DNA of 64,000 nucleotides from Rhizodiscina lignyota (Eukaryota; Ascomycota; Dothideomycetes; Aulographales; Rhizodiscinaceae): NCBI GenBank assembly GCA_010015805.1, contig ML978121.1, positions 310,001 to 374,000 of the forward strand, read 5' to 3'. Shown piece by piece: positions 56,632 to 64,000 of this stretch (position 1 is its first letter; each line of letters starts with the position of its first letter). The notes under the pieces were generated by a model. It saw only the letters and a program-made list of their open reading frames with translations, ran no database searches and was not told where the DNA came from. The position numbers and the translations under genes were made by a program.

Positions 56632-57423
56632 TTAAAGATACTTTCGAGTCGTGTCGACGACATTCTTCGCGAAAGCTTCGGGGTCCGATAAATACGGCAT
56701 ATGCTTCCCCGGAATAACACCAATGCTGACTCCAGCTTTGACTGCTGTGATTATGTTGTCAAAGAACGTCGCGGTTGGCGACAACGCGCCGATAGACCAA
56801 TCCAGTGGTCGTTTCACCAGATCCTCTTTGCCCACTGGCGAGGAGTGTGGTAGAGTTAGAAGGTATCCGCGAGCCCAGCGAGGGTAGTTCTTCCAAAGCC
56901 TTGCAAGAGTCTCTTCGCCTAATGCGTGCCACACCGTCGTGTCGTCGGCAGCCACCGGCGGCATAAGTTCTGACAATGTTCGGGCAATGGTCTCGTCGTC
57001 TTCTTTAAGCAATGCCGAGAGGTACTCCATATCGTAAGTAGGAACTTCGTGCGGCATGCCATTCCGCACGCGGTCTGGATAGCCGGAAGCCAATGCCAGC
57101 ACAGTTGAGCCGCCCGAGCTGCTGCCCCAGAAGGTAGCCAGGTCGATGCGCAATTCGTCTAAGAGGCCGACGATGTAACGAGCCAGCTTCTGAGCCGTGA
57201 CCTCCTCGTATGATTCTGTCGGAGCGTCGGAAGATCTTGACATTCCAGGCATGTCGAATGTCGTAACGGTGAAGCCATTATCTGCTATGAGGGACATGGG
57301 CTTGTCAAACATATGGCAATCTCCCATACCCTCAGGGATGAGAACCACATGCGGACCAGAACCTTCCTGCTCATAATACCAAGTGATACCGTCCTTGGTA
57401 GTAATGGTGGATCTTGTGCGCAT
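56632..57423 (-). CDS. alpha/beta hydrolase, zearalenone lactonase (ZHD101) family
   Basis: A single exon gives 263 residues, starting at ATG 57423 with MRTRSTITTKDGITWYYEQE, nearly the same opening as Clonostachys rosea ZHD101. Recalled ZHD101 landmarks all line up: Ser102 in WGSSSGG, Glu126 in HEVPT, cap residue Trp183 in YPRWARGY, VTTFDMPGMSRS, PLDWSIGA and FFDNIITAVKAGV. The catalytic His is at 241 in PGKHMPY. ZHD101 opens the lactone ring of the mycotoxin zearalenone and so detoxifies it. The protein is cytosolic with no signal peptide. Whether zearalenone is the true substrate here is inferred from conservation by memory, not measured. Confidence 0.93.
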   Translation of the reverse strand: MRTRSTITTKDGITWYYEQEGSGPHVVLIPEGMGDCHMFDKPMSLIADNGFTVTTFDMPGMSRSSDAPTESYEEVTAQKLARYIVGLLDELRIDLATFWGSSSGGSTVLALASGYPDRVRNGMPHEVPTYDMEYLSALLKEDDETIARTLSELMPPVAADDTTVWHALGEETLARLWKNYPRWARGYLLTLPHSSPVGKEDLVKRPLDWSIGALSPTATFFDNIITAVKAGVSIGVIPGKHMPYLSDPEAFAKNVVDTTRKYL

Positions 57424-58738
57424 GATAGCAATAATAAAGGCCTGGGCAAGCCGCAAGATTTAAGCCCGTTCAAGCAAAACTGATAGATTTTAGGGATTAT
57501 AAATGCAAACCGTTAGGGAAACAGTATTGTACCTCGTTCGCTCATGTGATTTATAGGCCAGCTGGCTCGGCGACTTATTTCTCCATTTGTACGAACGTAT
57601 CCAGTAATACGGTGAAGGCGGAGACATTCACCACTCTCTCACGAGCCAGCCTTTCACAAGCCTTTCGACCTTATTAGAGCTTTGTCTAGCTCGGGAGCGA
57701 CAAAATGTCGGCTGGTGCTTCCAAGGCAATGAACAGCTTGCAGGTGTAGGCTCTGGGGCTGATGTAGATGAAGTGGTTCAACGGGGTAATATTTAATATG
57801 AACTCCGAAGAACGTAGAGCGAAGCTTTCAGAGACAGTATCGCTCACCTTGAAATGCTAGAGCTGCTCGCCCCTCTGAGGGCGTCATAGCCTGCTCGGCG
57901 GCCATATATTTTGTCACACCTCGAGCGTGTGAAAAATCTTCATGAAACTTAGTTATTAGCAGAGAAGGATACCGTACGATACCTGACAGCCAGCCGAAGA
58001 TTTGTCGAGTTCACAGGTAGTCGTCCAGATATCGACTCAGTGGGATTAAGGAGACGTGGTCAGATGGTGTAGTACTCCAATGAATGGCGCCTCCCAGAGC
58101 AATCATCGAGTTCAAATACAGGAAAGTAGGATAATAATTGAAGAACATAATTCGCAAGTGGCTAGAATAAAAGTTTTTAAGGGAAGCTGGGAGCGTACGA
58201 ATACCTTGCTCTTTTTTATATCAGGGGTACTCCGTACCATAAATCTGAGCCGAGGAACCTGGTCCTGTTATCTTACGATAGCCGAGGATTTGCCGAGTTG
58301 GCATCATCATGGGCCAGGGTGGCCTAATAATAAAATGGAGCCGAGTGTCCCGAAAGAACCAGTACTCCGTATCGACTCACATCCGATCCAGACCAATCCC
58401 GAACGAGGGACCTTAGAAACTTGGGGTATATAAGTACCTCAATTTATTCAGCTCTCTCGTTTTACCTATTTGGCTAATTAGATCAGGTCATAGGCTATCT
58501 CGCAGATAGCGTTCAGGGGTACAGTATATCCATGCTGTCATTACATCACTTCTTCGTCTTTATCCTACCGCGTACGATTAAGCGTTCATATCGTTGTGCC
58601 CGTCCTTACCTTAATGTTACTATATCTCTCTTCATAAAACTGCGCGGATCCCACTTCGCCAGCCTCACCCACCAGTAGGAGGTACCGCAGCATTGAAGAG
58701 CAATGTAATCATAAATCGCTTGCTCTTCTCTTATTAAC
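57424..58738. other. intergenic, 1.3 kb
   Basis: No gene is supported. A short word AGCCGA(A/G)GATTTG(T/C)CGAGTT occurs twice, at about 57993 and 58281. The ends of this region are promoters of divergent genes. Confidence 0.4.
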
Positions 58739-59905
58739 ATGGCAGCCAGGAAATTCGGCGGAGAACACTGTACTATCACTGTCATTTCCGGGGGACCCAC
58801 TCCGGAGTACATCTCTAGCATCGAATCCGCTCTCGGCGTACTCTCCCACCGTGGCTCGCTCAGAGCACACTTCCGGCTCGTCCCATGTCTGATCACAAGA
58901 TCCGGTCTCTGGCTTGATGAGTCTACGAGTGAGCTTGCTCTATCGGCCTACAGCTCCGGCGGCCCTGACGCTCTGCAACGCATGGAAGACATCGCATCCT
59001 CTGGTACATCTGTTCCACCATGGCTTGTCGTATCCTCATCCTCGGCCGTATTTCCTACCATTGGCGGCGCTCTGGGTGAAGACGGTGTGATACTCGGCCT
59101 GTGCCGTGCTCTCAACACCCCCTTTGTCGGCTGTGACATTCTCACTAGTGTCATATGTCTAGACAAGTCAGTGTGCAAGTCGGTACTGGAGACCGCCAAC
59201 CTCCCCCAAACGGTACATCTCGCTATTCTCCCATCCGATAGCCCCTACTCGGTATTGGAAAGCAGCCCTTTCCCCTTCCCATGGATCATCAAACCAGCAG
59301 ATGGAGGATGCTCAATCGGCGTCTCACTCATCAACTCACCCCCGGAACTTTCCACCGCTCTTGACAAGGTCCGACAACCCTATCCCGACTCTACCGTTTT
59401 AATCGAACCGGCAGTGCAAGATATGGTCGAGGTCGATGTTGCTGTCATGGAGGACATTTCCGCCACTGGTGACAGAATCGTTATCGTCTCACCCTGTGGT
59501 CTACGGCAGAATTTCCGCCTTGGCGCAGGAAGTTCCGCTAGCAGTAGCAGTGCCTCTTCATCCTCTCAAGGAAAGCAGAATAAGGGAGACGGGCCCTCAT
59601 GGGTGGTCCCAGCTCCAGATGTCCCTAAGGATGTGGTTGTGAAGATGCAAGCATTTGCGAGACAAGCCTTTCGCGCTGTACGGGCGACGGGGTTCATGAG
59701 GGTGGATTTCTTCTATGTCGCGTCGACGGGGGAGATTTTAATCAATGAGATCAATACGATCCCGAACATGTCCAGGGACAGTATGTGGTTTAAGCTGTGG
59801 GCGGGGGCAGGTATCGTGTCGGAGGAGTGGGTGAAGAAGGTGGTGGAGGTGGCGTTGTGGAAGGGCGAGAAGAAGCAGCGAAGCGTTCCTTTAAGCAAGA
59901 TTTAG
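58739..59905 (+). CDS. D-alanine-D-alanine-ligase-like ATP-grasp protein
   Basis: A single intronless exon gives 388 residues. The N-terminal Ddl-type motif GEDGVILGLCRALNTPFVGCD is followed by LDKSVCKSVLE, then the ATP-grasp core (FPWIIKPADGGCSIGV, a Lys and Gly-rich loop), IEPAVQDMVEVDVAV and the metal site RVDFFYVASTGEILINEINTIPNMS. These are the hallmark blocks of bacterial D-Ala-D-Ala ligase. A Ser-rich insertion (about residues 263-282) interrupts the domain. Fungi have no peptidoglycan, so the substrate must differ or remain unknown. The bacterial-type family and lack of introns suggest an old transfer; related genes do occur in other ascomycetes. Confidence 0.88.
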   Translation: MAARKFGGEHCTITVISGGPTPEYISSIESALGVLSHRGSLRAHFRLVPCLITRSGLWLDESTSELALSAYSSGGPDALQRMEDIASSGTSVPPWLVVSSSSAVFPTIGGALGEDGVILGLCRALNTPFVGCDILTSVICLDKSVCKSVLETANLPQTVHLAILPSDSPYSVLESSPFPFPWIIKPADGGCSIGVSLINSPPELSTALDKVRQPYPDSTVLIEPAVQDMVEVDVAVMEDISATGDRIVIVSPCGLRQNFRLGAGSSASSSSASSSSQGKQNKGDGPSWVVPAPDVPKDVVVKMQAFARQAFRAVRATGFMRVDFFYVASTGEILINEINTIPNMSRDSMWFKLWAGAGIVSEEWVKKVVEVALWKGEKKQRSVPLSKI

Positions 59906-60171
59906 GGTCACGCCTCTTGGGATACGAGAAACAGAACGCGGAGATGAGATGGAGACGGAGGAGCAGGCCCAGTATACGGATTGATTCTCCGATAGTGAAT
60001 GCGTCAGCGCCATATGGAATCGAATATCCAACCTTACGAGCCACGGTGACGAAGTTTGAAAGAGTGCGGACACTATGCGGACTCTGCCAGAATACGACGG
60101 CAGTGCGATTTACAAATAACCTGTCACTACGAAGCCCAAGTATGTTTGGATTGCGTACTTATATTACATAC

Positions 60172-61105
60172 TTACATTCCACTCGCATCCGTGGCTGGGT
60201 CAACGTAGTACTCCCAAGTCCATAAGTTCATACCCATCTTCCTGCCAGACGTCACGGGCATGCCCGCATGAATGGTCATCGGATGCCCGGTCCCATTCGC
60301 CTGGAGGTTCTTGAAATACACAGCATTTCCGGGAATTGGCTTGAAAGCCACACCCTCATCGACGGAGCGATCGCATTCCACGAACTCGCACCACCTTTTC
60401 AGCTCGTCTTCCGGCATCTTCAGCTCAGGAAACTGCGTTCCTCCTCCGGTACAATTCGCGTAGATGTAGACGAAGAATGTCGAGGCGACATTACCTCCGT
60501 ACACCTTCGCGTCTTCGAACCAGTCGAAGTGGTGCTGATACTCAGCATCAACGCCGTAATTCTGCACCGTTGGCGGTAGGAACGGGCCCACGTTCGAGTA
60601 GAATGGAAAGGACCTCGCTCGCATCTTCATACGCCTGATGACGACATCGTTTTCGAGCTCGCCATCTAGCGTGGCGCTGAGGGAGCTGCGCTGGCTTGTG
60701 TCTGTGAATACGGTCCCGTCATCATCGTACAGTTTCGAAGGTGCAAATCGCCCATCGCTGCAAGTGCTCCCGTTAGTAAAGCCCCGAAATCAAAACGTAC
60801 ATTCGTCCCAGTCAGCATGAGATAGGCATATGGACCTACGTGAGCCCAACCAAGTGAGTAGCCTCTGCTTTAGTGAGGAAATCCTTTATGTATACGACCT
60901 CCGGATCGTCGAAGAGTTTGTATGTCTTCGGTGTCGCGACCGACGCATTGCTACTCGATGTATGAACAGTATTATGTACTGGGACGGGCCCTTGAAATTG
61001 CCACACGTATGGCAGCCACGAGCGAAATTGCGTGAGGCCAAGAAGGATAGCGATGACCGGTGCTAAGAGACTGAATATCTTCAATGTCGTGTTGGAGTGG
61101 CCCAT
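60172..61105 (-). CDS. prolyl 4-hydroxylase-like 2OG-Fe(II) oxygenase, ER-type
   Basis: Exons are 61105-60840 and 60757-60172; the 82-nt intron has donor GTAGGT, branch CTAAC and acceptor GCAG. The product has 283 residues. A single N-terminal hydrophobic helix (IFSLLAPVIAILLGL) suggests a type II ER/Golgi anchor. The P4Hc domain has His-x-Asp in YQHHFDWFED, a distal His in TIHAGMPV, and the 2OG-binding Lys in SGRKMGMNLW. The Cys-containing segment CTGGGTQFPEL is also typical. Fungal members of this family are annotated as prolyl 4-hydroxylase alpha-like. The protein substrate is unknown. Confidence 0.9.
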
Positions 61106-61953
61106 TTTGACTGAATACAAGGTAACGCAGTACCGATACTTGAACTTAGAGACTGAAAACGAAAGTTTTAAATCAATTCGAGTGCAAAATATATAAGAAA
61201 ATAGTGCATGTAGATAATGAATTATTTGATACCAAATTCCATATCTACACGAAGCTAAAATTAGGTTCTTACGGAGTACGAAGGTACATCAAATACATCG
61301 CTTGACAACTCGCTTTCCGAGGATCCGGCTTGGTACCTACTCTCGAGCTTTCTAGACGTGTCCTATATGCTAGCTAAGACCCAGAAATTTCGTATAAAGC
61401 TGTGAGGGGACTGCCGAGAAGCTAATCTGGATGGGCCGAGCTCGACCTGGGCAAAAAATCAGAAAGCTCCCCGAACTCTGGAATATTGCAAAATGTGGAG
61501 ACCACGCTGGATGGCCGCAGGCCGGTATCCAATCAGCGAGCAATACTCAGATTTACGGTAGATCACACCCAACAAAGTCTATCTGCAGTTCCAATGTCGC
61601 TGGACAGATTAAGCGACCGCGGGTATAGTATGCGGAGTAGGTGATAATGGTGAGGAACTAGGTTTCGTTCCAAGAAAGCGTGCAAACAAAGTCCTCCATT
61701 TCGATAACGACTAGGTATCATCTCGCGGCATCCAAGAAGTGGAAGACATCATTCCAAGAAGAAAAAACTCCCGTGAGCCGTGAATGCACCGAACATTTCA
61801 GTCCCCAAAAGTCGCACTTCCATGCCGCCTCAGCCCTTTAGCCATCATTCATGCCATCGCAGTCACAAGAAAGTCCAAAGCGGCTTCTGTTTCCCCATGA
61901 ATCGCCCAAGCCAATGCAAAACCCACCGTTGCAAGCAGAAGTGGAAAAAAGGC
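61106..61953. other. intergenic, 0.85 kb
   Basis: I see no gene. It lies between the start of the prolyl-hydroxylase gene and the 3' end of ROM2 and is AT-rich on the left. Confidence 0.4.
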
Positions 61954-64000
61954 TCACTCCTTCAATCCCTCGTTCAGTACCAACTCCACCACAAGCTGCG
62001 ACTTCTCGTTCTCGGGGTGCTGCATCGCGAGCTTGACCCTCCTCTTCGCACCACCCTCGCCCGTATTCGCGCCCCATGTGCCGCTTCCATTCAGCCCATC
62101 ATCCAAGCACCGCACATCCCTACCGCTGATAACCTGTCTTAGGCGTCCATTCTGGGCGTTTCGGATCTCGACAAACTCGCTGTCGAACAACAGCACGTAT
62201 GCGCCGTACAGCGCTGCCGTCCTCGCGCGGCCAACGAACTCCATGATGACAGAGCGTGAGATGTCGCCGTGCTTGTTGACGTACACGGCGCACTCCTCGT
62301 ACACGCATAGGAATTCCTGCTCGCTGAGGCGGAACATGCCGAGAGGCATTTGGCCTTGCAGACGCGCTGCGATTGTCGCAACGTGGCTCTGCTTGAGGTC
62401 GGGCACGCTCCATGGCTGCTTCTTGTCGAGGGTGAGAACCTCAAAGCCCTTGAGGGTCGAGACGGCGAGTGAAGAGTGGAACAGGTTGAGACCCATACAT
62501 TCGGTTGGGATGTAGAATTCGTCGTACTCGCGGAAAAATTCGGTGCGGCCGGATCGCAAAGGCGGGAAGCGGGATTTCTTTTCTGTTGATTTCTGGAATA
62601 CTGGTTCAAGGACCTGTACTGAGATTAGCATGCGCCGTTAGACCTTAGAGGTGTAGTTGTATGATTACGGACCTTGAAAGTTGAACTTAAGCTCTCCTTC
62701 TTCTTGTAGAGCACGAGCATCCTGTCCTTCATTTTGCCCGTTGTGAAGAAGCCTACATCTTTGCTACCGCTCAGTTTCTGCGGTGCCCCTCTGGTCGAGC
62801 TGCTATTTGGTGGTCCTCCTCCAGCCGGACACACAACATCGAGATGATATGCAATCAGACTCCTGTCCGCAATGAGCAAGAAGAGACCAAACTCTTCGAG
62901 CACCGCAAGTTGGGTGACCTTCGAGGTCGGGATAACCCTGCTCCAGCTGCGCGGATCATCAACGCCAGAGACATAGACGCCAAAGTCAGTGCCGACAGCA
63001 CACATCTCCTTTCCGTCCGGCTGGCTGAAGTTGGTCGCGCAGTTTACTCTTGCTCTGCATACCGGTGTCGGGCGTCCGGCTGACCTGTAGCGCTCTTCAA
63101 CTTCTCTAACCGCACGATCCAGAGGCGTGCCCGTGATTACGATACTCTTACCGGCACTCTGCGCGCCGCTTTCATAGCCAAACGCGCAGTCTGCCAGGAC
63201 ACGTAGTCGGAATGGTTCGGCGTTCTGCCGGAAGAGTGACGCGGCATGTCGGGTCTTTGCCTCGACAATGCGGTCGCACCAATCTTCACGGTTCTGTGAA
63301 GATGGAGCGAACAGGGTGTAAACTTCCTTGCCAAGATGCTTGATGCGGAAGGGGTACATGATCTTGTCATCTTTTGAACTTTGATCGCTGAGGACAGTGG
63401 TGGTGACAGTAGTCTTGCTGGATCCATTGGTCGCGAGGGAAGCGAGAGAGGTGGAGGTATTGGTATGCTGCAGTTGACCTGGTACGGGAGATACACTCTG
63501 GTTGGATTGAGCGCGGCTGAGACGGGTGGCACTGGTATCTGGAGCGGCGGCTTTCTGCACAACGGTTACAGCGGCGATGCCTTTCATAGATTTAACCACA
63601 GCATCGTCATCCCGAGACTCAAGAACAAGAAGATCCATAGGTATCGGCTGCCCTGTAGGTTACTAAAACTGCGCTTCAAATGAGACTATGGAGTGGTAAC
63701 TCACCATCCTCGAGACATCATACATGTCCATGCGCATACCATCTTTGTCCCTCCCTTGCACCGTTTTGGCGAGAACAAGGAAGTGGTCGAACAACAGTGC
63801 ATGCGTCTCCAGCCATGTGAATCTGTTCGCACCAGTTCTCTGCAAGTCGCCCTTGAAAATGAGCTCACGTCCAAGGTGATCCAAATTCAACTCGACCCGC
63901 TCCATTCCAGGACGCAACTTCAGCTTGCTTTGGAGGTCTTTCAGATCCACCTTGCGGCTCATCTCAGCGACTCTAGAGTCACATTCGTGTGTTACAGCCT
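61954..64000 (-). CDS. rom2: Rho1 guanine nucleotide exchange factor ROM1/ROM2 (3' part: PH and CNH domains)
   Basis: The gene continues past the right edge of the window. Its frame is open from 63962 to 64000, so the MSRKVDLKDL methionine is internal. Exons visible are >64000-63705, 63647-62673 and 62613-61954, with 57- and 59-nt introns. The PH domain follows the expected but unseen DH domain: RPGMERVELNLDHLGRELIFKGDL and THALLFDHFLVLAKTV. Its second half (YPFRIKHLGKEVYTLFAPSSQNREDWCDRI) is interrupted by a Ser/Thr-rich insertion. The C-terminal half is a citron homology (CNH) domain (ARVNCATNFSQPDG, LAVLEEFGLFLLIADRSLIAYHLD, GLNLFHSSLAVSTLKGFEVL). ROM2 activates Rho1 in the cell-wall-integrity pathway at the plasma membrane. 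Confidence 0.92.

Overview
This window comes from a filamentous ascomycete (Pezizomycotina). The genes carry short 42-140 nt spliceosomal introns with CTAAC/CTGAC-like branch sites. The families are typical of this group: a HET-domain protein, a Zn2Cys6 regulator, an RTA1-like protein, a cutinase, MFS transporters and a ROM2-type Rho exchange factor. The closest relationship I can infer is to clades that carry swainsonine clusters and zearalenone-lactonase genes; Chaetothyriales would fit, but the order is an inference.

Layout. At 1-17 kb lie an HET-domain protein, a long gene-poor stretch, an RSR1/KREV-1 Ras GTPase, a BCS1-type AAA-ATPase fragment, a secreted/membrane orphan, an SDR reductase and an MFS transporter. 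At 17.4-20.0 kb is a secreted GH2 glycosidase. At 20.1-38.5 kb is the centre of the window, a swainsonine (SWN)-type biosynthetic cluster. It contains an intronless 2512-residue NRPS-PKS hybrid with domain order A-PCP-KS-AT-KR-ACP-reductase (swnK). It also has two phytanoyl-CoA-dioxygenase-like Fe(II)/2OG enzymes (SwnH1/SwnH2 type), two NmrA-like reductases (SwnN/SwnR type), a zinc alcohol dehydrogenase and a pyrroline-5-carboxylate-reductase homologue. After an interposed F-box/LRR-like gene come a 14-TM-type MFS transporter (swnT-like, 42.0-44.0 kb) and a cytochrome P450 (44.9-46.7 kb), separated by a small TIR-bearing MITE.

At 47.5-64 kb follow an AtuA-DUF4387 fusion protein, an orphan gene, a cutinase, an RTA1-like protein, a Zn2Cys6 factor, a zearalenone-lactonase homologue (ZHD101 family), a D-Ala-D-Ala-ligase-like ATP-grasp protein, a prolyl-4-hydroxylase-like enzyme and the 3' part of ROM2, which runs off the window.

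How the cluster should work (known for SWN clusters, inferred here). Pipecolate is activated by the A domain, extended once with malonyl-CoA, reduced by KR and released reductively by the terminal domain. The amino-aldehyde then closes to an indolizidine iminium, which the NmrA-like reductases and the two dioxygenases reduce and hydroxylate. The P5CR homologue could supply pipecolate by reducing a piperideine carboxylate, and the MFS protein could export the product. No swnA-type aminotransferase is present in the window. All exon boundaries were read by eye from frame, splice signals and family conservation.
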